A stretch of 7,530 nucleotides of DNA from Roseburia sp. (GCA_017621905.1 JAGASC010000182.1:1-7530); one strand, 5' to 3'; positions 1 to 6,738 are shown, counted from the first letter of the stretch. Notes: generated by a model from the letters alone, not told the origin. Numbers and translations are program-made.

Positions 1-378
1 CTGGAGGGGCTGACCTCGCAACACGCTCTTAGTGATATTGAATTTGATTTGCTGCGTCAGCTGCTGACCATCTTCAAGGCCGGCATCGACGAAATGACTG
101 TTGAACAGAAACGTGCTGCCATTCGCACCATCGTGCGTAAGGTGGTTTGGGATGGTGTCAATGCCCATGTCATTCTGTTTGGTGTCAAGGACGATGAAAT
201 CGAGTATCCGGAAATTGCTGCCGTTGCGTCAGGAAACACCGAGGATGATGACGAAACAGAGGAATTGGTGGACTTCTCCGATGTAGATTATGATGATGAC
301 GATATGGAGGATGAATGCCTGGGAAAAACTAATCCCCTCAGTGCTTCAAAAACGCATTGGGGGGAGGATAGCAAATGA
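1..378 (+). CDS. Large serine recombinase, C-terminal end only (5' truncated by window)
   Basis: The frame is open from base 1 to a TGA at 376-378, giving 125 codons of the C-terminus; the catalytic resolvase domain lies outside the window. The segment around 94-190, reading AIRTIVRKVVWDG followed by a short beta strand (NAHVILFG), matches the C-terminal coiled-coil/strand end of large serine recombinases (TnpX / SpoIVCA / phage integrase type), which cut and rejoin att sites. It is followed by a very acidic stretch (about 238-315, rich in D and E) and a short tail. The gene runs to the apparent end of the inserted element and stops exactly at the junction with the sigK fragment, so it is probably the enzyme that excises the element. 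The family call rests on this C-terminal signature alone. The specific role in sigK rearrangement is inferred from position. Confidence 0.75.
   Translation: MEGLTSQHALSDIEFDLLRQLLTIFKAGIDEMTVEQKRAAIRTIVRKVVWDGVNAHVILFGVKDDEIEYPEIAAVASGNTEDDDETEELVDFSDVDYDDDDMEDECLGKTNPLSASKTHWGEDSK
1..378 (+). mobile_element. One end of a skin-like element interrupting sigK
   Basis: A serine recombinase end abuts the C-terminal half of SigK with no N-terminal half before it. In Bacillus subtilis and Clostridioides difficile, sigK is split by the 'skin' element at the codons for the IENEILM segment and rejoined by a serine recombinase during sporulation. Here homology to SigK begins at the equivalent residues (NELLM, from 374), so the element end should lie at about 366-380. 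Only this end is visible; the rest of the element and the sigK 5' half should be upstream. A decayed element or a different site-specific insertion using the same target is possible. Confidence 0.65.
334..364. repeat. Imperfect inverted repeat next to the element/sigK junction
   Basis: CCCCTCAGTGC (334-344) pairs with GCATTGGGGGG (354-364) over 11 positions, nine Watson-Crick and two G:T, around a 9-nt loop. It ends about 10 bp before the AAATGAAC junction motif. Serine recombinase att sites have imperfect dyads flanking a short core, so this could be part of the recombinase recognition site. It has no T-run after it and so is not a typical terminator. The assignment as an att component is inference. 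Confidence 0.4.
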
Positions 379-733
379 ACTTCTGATGTACTTCCGCGCC
401 AAGAAGAAACTTTCCCGGGAGGTCTCACTCTATGAGCCCATCGGCACTGACAAGGAGGGCAACCAGATTAACCTCTTAGATATTGTGGAGAGTGAAGAAC
501 CGGATGTGGTGGAGCGTATGGAGTTAGAGCGCCAGACAGAAAAAATAGCAAAACTGGTTCCAACGGTGCTGGATGCGCGTGAGCGTCACATCATAGAGAA
601 ACGTTACGGCCTGTCAGATCAAAAACCCATGACTCAGCGGGAGATTGCAGCAGAGCTTGGTATCTCAAGATCCTATGTATCAAGAATCGAAAAACGGGCA
701 CTGGAAAAGTTGAGAAAAAACTTTTCTTTTTGA
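374..733 (+). CDS. sigK: RNA polymerase sporulation sigma factor SigK, C-terminal half (5' half missing)
   Basis: The 119 codons from NELLMYFRAKKK to the TGA at 731-733 resemble SigK rather than SigE. The cues are the EVSLYEPIGTDKEGN segment of region 3 and the region 4.2 helix-turn-helix TQREIAAELGISRSYVSRIE near the C-terminus, which contacts the -35 element. SigK directs late mother-cell transcription in sporulation (coat and cortex genes, mother-cell lysis). Regions 1-2, including the -10-binding region and the usual pro-sequence (absent in some clostridia), are not here, so the fragment cannot work as a sigma factor alone. The open frame extends back to 290, but those codons overlap the recombinase gene and do not look like SigK. 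I read this as the spoIIIC-like half of a split gene, to be joined to its 5' half by excision of the upstream element. The alternative is a permanently disrupted sigK. Confidence 0.85.
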   Translation, partial: NELLMYFRAKKKLSREVSLYEPIGTDKEGNQINLLDIVESEEPDVVERMELERQTEKIAKLVPTVLDARERHIIEKRYGLSDQKPMTQREIAAELGISRSYVSRIEKRALEKLRKNFSF

Positions 734-768
734 GATGTCCGTGTTATACTCTTTACAGACATTTGTCT

Positions 769-806
769 CCGCCCCATTCTGTGGGCGGGAAAAATGTTTT
801 CTTTTT
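769..806 (+). terminator. Probable intrinsic terminator after sigK
   Basis: CCGCCC (769-774) pairs perfectly with GGGCGG (783-788) around an 8-nt loop. A GAAAA/TTTTC mini-stem (789-801) follows, then TTTTT at 802-806. The T-run is displaced from the GC stem unless the second stem stacks on the first, so the strength is uncertain. It lies about 35 bp after the sigK stop and would separate sigK from comM. Confidence 0.5.
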
Positions 807-814
807 ATCAATGA

Positions 815-867
815 CACTGCAGGGCATATATTTGCGTTGCAGAATTTTTGTGCAGTGGTTCAACTGC
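815..867. repeat. Cluster of TGCAG-type inverted repeats upstream of comM
   Basis: CACTGCA (815-821) is the exact complement of TGCAGTG (851-857). TTGCAG (836-841) and ACTGC (863-867) offer alternative partners, so two mutually exclusive foldings are possible (815-821 with 851-857, or 852-856 with 863-867). No clear promoter or T-run accompanies them. The function is unknown: operator, attenuator-like leader or remnant repeat are all possible. Confidence 0.4.
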
Positions 868-878
868 GATATTTCCAG

Positions 879-976
879 GTAACAGTTCAGACAGGTCTGG
901 AATGCCCGTAACAGTGAAGATATCTAAAGTGTTACATTTCCGTAACAGTGAATGTATCTGAACTGTTACACATTTC
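879..976. repeat. GTAACAGT palindromic repeat cluster with a tandem duplication, upstream of comM
   Basis: GTAACAGTTCAGA (879-891) and TCTGAACTGTTAC (957-969) form a perfect 13-bp inverted repeat. Inside it, unit 907-940 is tandemly repeated at 941-976: 34 and 36 nt, starting CGTAACAGTGAA, with four substitutions and a 2-nt indel. Each unit is itself a hairpin: GTAACA/TGTTAC in the first, GTAACAGT/ACTGTTAC (942-949 with 962-969) in the second. The cluster ends 40 bp before the comM start. A related hairpin precedes topA, so this looks like a dispersed repeat family or a shared regulatory element. Confidence 0.65.
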
Positions 977-1009
977 CAGACAATTTCAGGAATAAAAAGG
1001 AGAGATACG

Positions 1010-2542
1010 TTGTATAGTATTGTATCAACAGCAATTATACAGGGCATCCAGAGCATTCCGGTTTCGGTGGAGGCGGATGTGAGCGATGGTATGCCTATGT
1101 TTGAGATGGTAGGATTTCTTGCCTCAGAGGTAAAGGAGGCAAGAGAACGTGTGCGGACCGCTTTGCGCAATTCCGGTTTTGTGCTGCCGCCAAAGCACAT
1201 CACCATTAACTTTACTCCTGCAAATATCCGCAAATCGGGCTCAGGCTTTGACCTTCCCATTGCGGCGGCTATACTGGCGGCCTTAGAAAAAGTACCCAAG
1301 GCTTCGCTGGAAGAAACATTTCTCATTGGTGAAGTGGGACTGAACGGGAAAGTACAGCCGGTACACGGAGTGCTGCCCATGGTGGCAGAAGCAAAGGAGC
1401 GGGGCATCCGACGCTGTATCGTACCGATGGAGAACAAAAGCGAGGCGGAGCTTGTGGCGGAGATGAAAGTTTTTGGGGTAGGTTCCATAGAAATGCTGGT
1501 TCATCTGCTAAGAGGCGAAAAAACAGAGGAGGAGGAAACAATTTTTCCTATAGAAGAAAAAGAGTCGGCTGCGGATGAACCGGATTTTGCGGACATCCAG
1601 GGGCAGAAAATGGTAAAACGGGCCTGTGAGGTGGCGGTCTGTGGGATGCATAATCTGCTCATGATTGGGCCGCCTGGCTCGGGGAAGACCATGATGGCCA
1701 TGCGCATTCCGTCCATATTGCCGCCTTTGGATGAGAAGGAACAGATGGAACTTTCCAAAGTTTATAGTGTGAGTGGCCTGTTTTTAGAGCGGAAAGGGTT
1801 GATGTGTGAGCGACCTTTCCGTTCCCCTCACCACACCATAACAGCCCAGGGGCTGGCAGGAGGCGGTGTGGTGCCCAAACCAGGAGAGATATCCCTGGCC
1901 CATAAAGGCGTACTGTTTTTGGATGAGCTGCCGGAATTTCAGAAAAACACGCTGGAAATATTAAGACAACCCATGGAGGAGAAAAAGGTGCGGCTGGTCC
2001 GCCTGCAGGGAAGCTATGAATATCCGGCGGAATTTATGCTGGTGGCGGCCATGAATCCCTGCCGCTGCGGAAATTACCCGGATATGCACAAATGCCACTG
2101 TACGCAAACCTCCATCGAACGCTATCTGGGAAAAATCAGCAAGCCTTTAATTGACCGGATCGATGTGTGTGTGGAAGCGCCGCGAATTGAATTCAAAGAG
2201 CTGCGGGGAGATAAGAAGGAAGAAACTTCGGCTACCATCCGGGAACGGGTGGTGCAGGTCCAGAAAATACAGCAGGAACGCTATGCCGGGGAGAGTTTTT
2301 GCTTTAATAGCCAGATTCCGGCGGTAAAAATCCGGGAATATTGCAGACTGGACGATAAACAGGAAGCATACATGGAGCAGATTTACAAGCGGCTTACACT
2401 GACCGCCCGATCCTATCATAAAATCTTAAAGGTGGCAAGAACATTAGCGGATATGGACGGTGAAGAAAAGATTCAGAACCGTCATCTGAATGAGGCGATC
2501 TGTTACCGGAGCCTGGATAAAAAATTCTGGGAACGGGTGTGA
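1010..2542 (+). CDS. comM: ComM/YifB family AAA+ ATPase (Mg-chelatase-like)
   Basis: The 510-residue length is typical of the family. Residues 1 to about 170 form the Lon-protease-like N-terminal domain. About 190-390 is the Mg-chelatase-type AAA+ core, with Walker A GPPGSGKT (220-227), the RSPHHT motif (271-276), Walker B VLFLDELPEF (301-310) and a cysteine cluster C351-x-C353-x8-C362-x-C364. The remainder is the family's C-terminal helical domain. Characterised ComM is a hexameric helicase that drives branch migration of incoming DNA in natural transformation; in Firmicutes the role is less certain. The start is TTG at 1010, chosen because AAGGAGA (997-1003) sits 6 nt upstream and the protein then begins MYSIVSTAIIQG, as is usual for the family. 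dprA begins 15 bp after its stop, consistent with one transcription unit for DNA uptake or recombination. Confidence 0.93.
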   Translation: MYSIVSTAIIQGIQSIPVSVEADVSDGMPMFEMVGFLASEVKEARERVRTALRNSGFVLPPKHITINFTPANIRKSGSGFDLPIAAAILAALEKVPKASLEETFLIGEVGLNGKVQPVHGVLPMVAEAKERGIRRCIVPMENKSEAELVAEMKVFGVGSIEMLVHLLRGEKTEEEETIFPIEEKESAADEPDFADIQGQKMVKRACEVAVCGMHNLLMIGPPGSGKTMMAMRIPSILPPLDEKEQMELSKVYSVSGLFLERKGLMCERPFRSPHHTITAQGLAGGGVVPKPGEISLAHKGVLFLDELPEFQKNTLEILRQPMEEKKVRLVRLQGSYEYPAEFMLVAAMNPCRCGNYPDMHKCHCTQTSIERYLGKISKPLIDRIDVCVEAPRIEFKELRGDKKEETSATIRERVVQVQKIQQERYAGESFCFNSQIPAVKIREYCRLDDKQEAYMEQIYKRLTLTARSYHKILKVARTLADMDGEEKIQNRHLNEAICYRSLDKKFWERV

Positions 2543-2557
2543 AAGGGGGGAATGTGT

Positions 2558-3634
2558 ATGAATTATGCTTACTGGCTTGCAAATATTCCGGGGATCGGAA
2601 ACAGGACCATACAGCAGCTGCTGGCCCGGGCGGGAAGTGCAGGCGAGCTTTATTTTTTCTCAGAAAAGCAGCTGCGAGGACTGGCTTTACTGGGAGATGC
2701 AGAAATTGCTGCCATTCTGGAGAGTAAAAGAAAAAATACGGAGCAGGAATATATGAAACTCTGCGAACAGGGAATTTCTTTCCTTTCTCTGGAGGATGAG
2801 GCATATCCGGACAAACTGCGCAATATTCCGGATGCTCCCTATGGAATTTATGTAAAGGGAAAAATGCCACGGAAAAATCAGAAAACAGTGGCTATTGTAG
2901 GTGCCAGAATGTGCTCGGAATATGGCCATGCAGTGGCAAAAAAACTGGGACAGCAGCTGGCAGCACATGGAGTCTGTGTCATCAGCGGTATGGCCCGGGG
3001 AATTGACTCTGAGGGGCACTGGGGAGCCATCGAGGTGGGAGGCATGACCTGCGCGGTGTTAGGCTGTGGTGTGGATGTATGTTATCCGGCCTCCGGGCGC
3101 AAACTGTATGATAAGATACTGGAGAAAGGAGGCATCCTTTCGGAATATCCTCCCGGCATACAGCCCCATCCGGGATTTTTTCCTGCCAGAAACCGAATTA
3201 TTTCCGGGCTTTCTGATGTGGTCGTGGTAGTGGAGGCCAAGGCAAAGAGCGGCTCTTTAATCACGGCGGATTTTGCCCTAGAGCAGGGAAAAGAAATTTA
3301 TGCGGTTCCCGGAAGGATTTATGATGCCTTGAGTGCCGGCTGCAACACCTTGATACGGCAGGGGGCAGGCATCATTTCGGATGTGGATGATTTCTTAAAA
3401 GAACTGGATTTGTGTGGGGAAAGAGAGCCCTATCAGGAAAATTTTACAAAATTATTACTTGAAAAAGAGGAAAGCTTGGTGTATAGTGGTCTAAGTTTAC
3501 GGCCGACAAGTATGGAGGAACTGCTGCAGTCCACAGGACTGTCCATGCCGGAGCTCACGGAGCTTTTGGCCAGACTGCAGCAACGGGGGTTTATAACGGA
3601 GACATTTAAGAATTACTATATCAGACGAATCTAA
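2558..3634 (+). CDS. dprA: DNA-processing protein DprA (Smf family)
   Basis: DprA binds incoming single-stranded DNA, protects it and loads RecA; the gene is also kept in many bacteria not known to be transformable. With the start at 2558 the protein has 358 residues. A helix-hairpin-helix-like N-terminus (LANIPGIGNRT, 7-17) comes first. The Rossmann-fold core follows (about 80-280), with VAIVGAR (111-117), SGMARGID (143-150), FPARNRIISGLS (208-219), KSGSLITADFALEQG (230-244) and VPGR (250-253). The C-terminal DprA winged helix is about 313-355. I prefer ATG 2558 to the in-frame ATG at 2552 because the GGGGGG ribosome site (2545-2550) is 7 nt from the former and only 1 nt from the latter. It follows comM by 15 bp and precedes topA by 70 bp. 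No terminator with a T-run is visible on either side, so read-through into topA is plausible. Confidence 0.95.
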   Translation: MNYAYWLANIPGIGNRTIQQLLARAGSAGELYFFSEKQLRGLALLGDAEIAAILESKRKNTEQEYMKLCEQGISFLSLEDEAYPDKLRNIPDAPYGIYVKGKMPRKNQKTVAIVGARMCSEYGHAVAKKLGQQLAAHGVCVISGMARGIDSEGHWGAIEVGGMTCAVLGCGVDVCYPASGRKLYDKILEKGGILSEYPPGIQPHPGFFPARNRIISGLSDVVVVVEAKAKSGSLITADFALEQGKEIYAVPGRIYDALSAGCNTLIRQGAGIISDVDDFLKELDLCGEREPYQENFTKLLLEKEESLVYSGLSLRPTSMEELLQSTGLSMPELTELLARLQQRGFITETFKNYYIRRI

Positions 3635-3649
3635 AAAAGAAAAAGTAAC

Positions 3650-3676
3650 GTAACTGTGAAGGTCCAAAACAGTTAC
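3650..3676. repeat. GTAACTGT hairpin upstream of topA
   Basis: GTAACTGT (3650-3657) and ACAGTTAC (3669-3676) form a perfect 8-bp stem with an 11-nt loop beginning GAA. It differs from the comM-upstream stem (GTAACAGT/ACTGTTAC) by a paired A-T to T-A swap that keeps the pairing. It lies 28 nt before the topA start and 16 nt before its Shine-Dalgarno sequence. No T-run follows, so it is not a standard terminator. Confidence 0.55.
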
Positions 3677-3704
3677 CAAGTAGCAAAATAAAGGAGATGG
3701 ATGA

Positions 3705-5780
3705 ATGGCTAAGTACCTTGTTATCGTGGAGTCACCTGCGAAGGTAAAAACAATCAAAAAATTTCTTGGAAAAAATTATGAGGTGGTTGCCTCAAACGGT
3801 CATGTCAGGGATTTACCAAAAAGTCAGATGGGAGTTAGTCCCGAGAATGATTTTGAACCGAAATATATTACAATTCGAGGAAAGGGAGATATTCTTGCAA
3901 AGCTTCGCAAGGAAGTGAAAAAAGCAGACAAGATATATCTCGCCACCGACCCCGACCGCGAGGGTGAGGCGATTTCATGGCATCTTAGCCAGGCATTGAA
4001 ACTGGAGGATAAAAAAGTAGCCCGTATCAGTTTCAATGAGATTACTCAGAGCGCGGTAAAAGCCTCTTTAAAGGAGCCGCGGGACATCGACATGAATCTG
4101 GTCAATGCACAGCAGACAAGGCGTATTTTGGACCGTATGGTGGGTTATCAGATCAGTCCGCTGCTGTGGGCTAAGGTAAAGCGCGGCTTAAGTGCCGGAA
4201 GAGTGCAGTCAGTGACCCTTCGCATTGTCTGTGACAGAGAGGAAGAAATCAACGCATTTATTCCGGAGGAATACTGGACCTTAGATGCGCAGCTGGCTGT
4301 TGCAGGAGAGAAAAAGCCCCTTCTGGCAAAATTCTATGGCGACGAAAATGGAAAGCTTTCTATCACTTCCGGGGAAGAAGTAAATCGCATCATGGATGAA
4401 ATCAAAGGAGAGACCTTCCGGGTTCTTGAAGTAAAAAAAGGAGAGCGTGTAAAAAAAGCTCCTCTGCCCTTTACCACCAGTACCTTGCAGCAGGAAGCAT
4501 CCAAACAACTGAACTTCCCGATTTCCAAAACTATGCGTATCGCACAGCAGCTGTATGAAGGCGTGGATATTAAGGGAGAGGGAACCGTGGGTCTTATCAC
4601 GTATTTAAGAACCGATTCTGTCCGTATTTCCGAGGAAGCGGATGCATTGGCTAGAGCCTATATTGCGACAAATTACGGTGATAATTATGTAACGGAAGGC
4701 GCCACAGAAAAGAAAGGCGGAGCCAAGATTCAGGATGCTCACGAAGCAATCCGTCCTTCTGATATCAACCGGACACCGGCCTATGTCAAGGATTCCCTGT
4801 CCAGAGATCAGTTCCGTCTTTATCAGCTGATCTGGAAGCGTTTTACCGCCAGCCGTATGGCTCCGGCCATTTATGAGACCACCAATGTGAAAATCGGTGC
4901 CGGCAAATATCGTTTTGCGGTAACCGCCTCAAAAATCGGTTTTGCAGGTTTCATGTCTGTTTACACCAGTGACGAGGATGAGAAGGAAGAAAATAATGTG
5001 CTTTTAAAGAGCATTGACGAAAGTACACAGCTGTCATTGACGCAATTTGATGAAAAACAGCATTTTACCCAGCCCCCCGCGCACTATACGGAGGCATCTC
5101 TGGTAAAGGCACTGGAGGAGCTTGGTATTGGACGGCCCAGCACTTATTCGCCGACCATAACCACATTGCTGGGCAGACATTACATTGCCAAGGAGGCCAA
5201 AAATCTCTATGTGACAGAGCTGGGGGAAGTAGTCAACCAGATTATGAAGGAGTCATTCCCGAGCATTGTAGACGAGCATTTTACAGCAAATATGGAATCC
5301 TTGCTGGATGGTGTAGGAGAGGGAACGGTACCCTGGAAAACGGTGGTACGTAATTTCTTCCCGGATCTGGAACAGGCCGTACAGGCAGCACAGCAGGATC
5401 TGGAAAAGGTAAAAATTGAAGACGAAGTGTCGGATGTCATTTGTGAACAGTGTGGACGCAACATGGTCATCAAGTATGGCCCACACGGAAAATTCTTAGC
5501 CTGCCCGGGCTTCCCGGACTGCCGAAATACCAAGCCTTATCTGGAAAAAATCGGTATTCAGTGTCCAAAATGCGGTAAGGATGTTGTACTTCGCAAGACA
5601 AAGAAGGGCAGAAAATATTTCGGCTGCGAGAACAATCCGGAATGCGATTTTATGAGTTGGTCCAGACCGGTGGCAGAAAAATGCCCGAAATGCGGTTCCT
5701 ATATGGTGACAAAGGGGAATAAAGTAGTTTGTGCAGATGAGCAATGCGGCTATGTCACCGGAGCGAAAGAACAGGAATAA
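3705..5780 (+). CDS. topA: DNA topoisomerase I (type IA)
   Basis: This enzyme relaxes negative supercoils by transient single-strand breakage through a 5'-phosphotyrosine. The 691-residue protein is a usual size for Firmicute TopA. An N-terminal TOPRIM domain (about 1-115) has catalytic Glu9 in VIVESPAK and the acidic motif TDPDREGE (81-88; D82, D84). GLSAGRVQSV lies at 161-170. The active-site motif GLITYLRTDS places Tyr300 as the nucleophile, with Arg302 beside it, and HEAIRPSD is at 346-353. Three C-terminal zinc ribbons are intact: C580/C583/C600/C606, C620/C623/C641/C647 and C660/C663/C676/C681. The start at 3705 lies 8 nt after AGGAG (3692-3696); the ATG at 3701 hits a stop at once. No catalytic residue is missing. 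trmFO, xerC and hslVU, which follow topA in Bacillus, are absent and codY comes directly after. Confidence 0.97.
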   Translation: MAKYLVIVESPAKVKTIKKFLGKNYEVVASNGHVRDLPKSQMGVSPENDFEPKYITIRGKGDILAKLRKEVKKADKIYLATDPDREGEAISWHLSQALKLEDKKVARISFNEITQSAVKASLKEPRDIDMNLVNAQQTRRILDRMVGYQISPLLWAKVKRGLSAGRVQSVTLRIVCDREEEINAFIPEEYWTLDAQLAVAGEKKPLLAKFYGDENGKLSITSGEEVNRIMDEIKGETFRVLEVKKGERVKKAPLPFTTSTLQQEASKQLNFPISKTMRIAQQLYEGVDIKGEGTVGLITYLRTDSVRISEEADALARAYIATNYGDNYVTEGATEKKGGAKIQDAHEAIRPSDINRTPAYVKDSLSRDQFRLYQLIWKRFTASRMAPAIYETTNVKIGAGKYRFAVTASKIGFAGFMSVYTSDEDEKEENNVLLKSIDESTQLSLTQFDEKQHFTQPPAHYTEASLVKALEELGIGRPSTYSPTITTLLGRHYIAKEAKNLYVTELGEVVNQIMKESFPSIVDEHFTANMESLLDGVGEGTVPWKTVVRNFFPDLEQAVQAAQQDLEKVKIEDEVSDVICEQCGRNMVIKYGPHGKFLACPGFPDCRNTKPYLEKIGIQCPKCGKDVVLRKTKKGRKYFGCENNPECDFMSWSRPVAEKCPKCGSYMVTKGNKVVCADEQCGYVTGAKEQE

Positions 5781-5884
5781 GTTGTTCATAGGGGACTGAG
5801 AATGTCCATTCGGAATAGGGTTACGGATTAACAAGTAAATTGTTACAAAAATTGAAAATATGTGCATGAAATATTACGAAAATA

Positions 5885-5913
5885 TTGAATTTTCTGAATT
5901 GACGTGATAGAAT
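5885..5913 (+). promoter_or_regulatory. codY promoter (SigA-type, extended -10)
   Basis: TTGAAT (5885-5890) and TAGAAT (5908-5913) are separated by exactly 17 bp, and a TG at 5905-5906 makes an extended -10. Transcription would begin near 5920, giving a leader of about 40 nt before codY. The other TTGACG hexamer at 5899 has no -10 at a usable distance. Confidence 0.65.
5888..5902. promoter_or_regulatory. Candidate CodY box over the codY promoter
   Basis: AATTTTCTGAATTGA matches the established CodY consensus AATTTTCWGAAAATT at 11 of 15 positions, including the whole left half and centre. It starts within the -35 element and covers most of the spacer, where bound CodY would block polymerase. 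Autorepression of codY is known in other Firmicutes; here it is inferred from the site. Confidence 0.5.
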
Positions 5914-5926
5914 ATGAATCATCACG
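5903..5926. repeat. CGTGAT/ATCACG inverted repeat spanning the codY -10 and start region
   Basis: CGTGAT (5903-5908) and ATCACG (5921-5926) are perfect complements with a 12-bp centre. The dyad spans the -10 hexamer and the expected transcription start, a typical operator position. It could bind a second regulator or be chance in AT-rich DNA. Confidence 0.35.
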
Positions 5927-5958
5927 AAAATTTGTTCTAATATACAGGAGGAAGCCAT

Positions 5959-6738
5959 ATGAGCGTTCAGTTGTTGGACAAAACAAGAAAAATCAATAAA
6001 TTGCTTCACAATAATAACTCCTCAAAGGTAGTATTTAATGATATCTGTGATGTCTTAAAGGAGATATTGGAATCAAACATTCTTGTTATCAGCAAAAAAG
6101 GAAAAGTACTTGGAACCGGAATCCGAAAAGGAGTGGAAGAAATACAGGAGCTGATCGTAGATGAAGTTGGAGGTTTTATCGATCCGCTGCTGAACGAGCG
6201 ACTGCTGGGCATCCTTTCCACAAAGGAGAACGTCAATTTAGAAACACTGGGTTTTGTGAATAACGCAAGAAAATATACCGCGATTATCACGCCAATCGAT
6301 ATCGCCGGTGAGCGGTTGGGGACCCTGTTCGTATACCGCCAGGAAAAACAGTATGATATTGATGATATTATCTTAAGCGAATATGGCACTACTGTAGTAG
6401 GACTTGAAATGATGCGTTCTGTAAATGAGGAGAATGCAGAAGAAACCAGAAAAGTGCAGATTGTGAAATCTGCCATCAGTACACTTTCTTTTTCTGAACT
6501 TGAGGCCATCACACACATCTTTGATGAACTGGACGGCAAGGAAGGAATTCTGGTTGCCAGCAAGATTGCAGACCGGGTGGGAATTACGCGTTCCGTCATT
6601 GTAAATGCGCTGCGCAAGTTTGAAAGCGCCGGTGTCATCGAGTCCAGATCCTCAGGAATGAAAGGAACCTATATCAAAGTGATCAATGACGTAGTGTTTG
6701 AAGAGTTGGACAAGATAAAGAAACAGAATCTGTTTTAA
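5959..6738 (+). CDS. codY: GTP/branched-chain amino acid sensing transcriptional regulator CodY
   Basis: CodY is the global nutritional repressor of low-GC Gram-positives. Bound to isoleucine/leucine/valine, and in many species GTP, it represses amino-acid synthesis, transport and stationary-phase or virulence genes. The 259-residue length is standard. The N-terminal GAF ligand-binding domain spans about 1-155. The C-terminal winged helix-turn-helix includes ASKIADRVGITRSVIVNALR and SAGVIESRSSGMKGTYIKV, nearly identical to the signature DNA-binding segment of B. subtilis CodY. The start at 5959 is set by AGGAGGA (5946-5952), 6 nt upstream. The gene has its own promoter with a CodY-like box upstream and an intrinsic terminator downstream, so it appears monocistronic. 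It lies between topA and rpsB. Nothing in the reading frame looks damaged. Confidence 0.97.
   Translation: MSVQLLDKTRKINKLLHNNNSSKVVFNDICDVLKEILESNILVISKKGKVLGTGIRKGVEEIQELIVDEVGGFIDPLLNERLLGILSTKENVNLETLGFVNNARKYTAIITPIDIAGERLGTLFVYRQEKQYDIDDIILSEYGTTVVGLEMMRSVNEENAEETRKVQIVKSAISTLSFSELEAITHIFDELDGKEGILVASKIADRVGITRSVIVNALRKFESAGVIESRSSGMKGTYIKVINDVVFEELDKIKKQNLF

Noticed and set aside
290..373. Open frame upstream of the SigK fragment, beginning with an ATG at 290
   Set aside because: It overlaps the recombinase in another frame and has no SigK similarity or suitable ribosome site. It is only the chance open extension of the fragment.
808..1488. 226-codon open frame on the minus strand
   Set aside because: Most of it lies antisense to comM, whose family motifs are clear; no plausible start signal or recognisable domain.
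5829..5845. TAACAA/TTGTTA inverted repeat after topA as its terminator
   Set aside because: Six-bp AT stem with no T-run; I see no convincing terminator for topA.
6006..6638. 210-codon open frame on the minus strand
   Set aside because: Fully antisense to codY, low complexity (rich in Ser/Ile) and without recognisable motifs.
6721..6735. AAACAG/CTGTTT hairpin at the end of codY as a terminator
   Set aside because: Short AT-rich stem with a 3-nt loop and no T-run after it; the 6785-6832 hairpin is a much better terminator.
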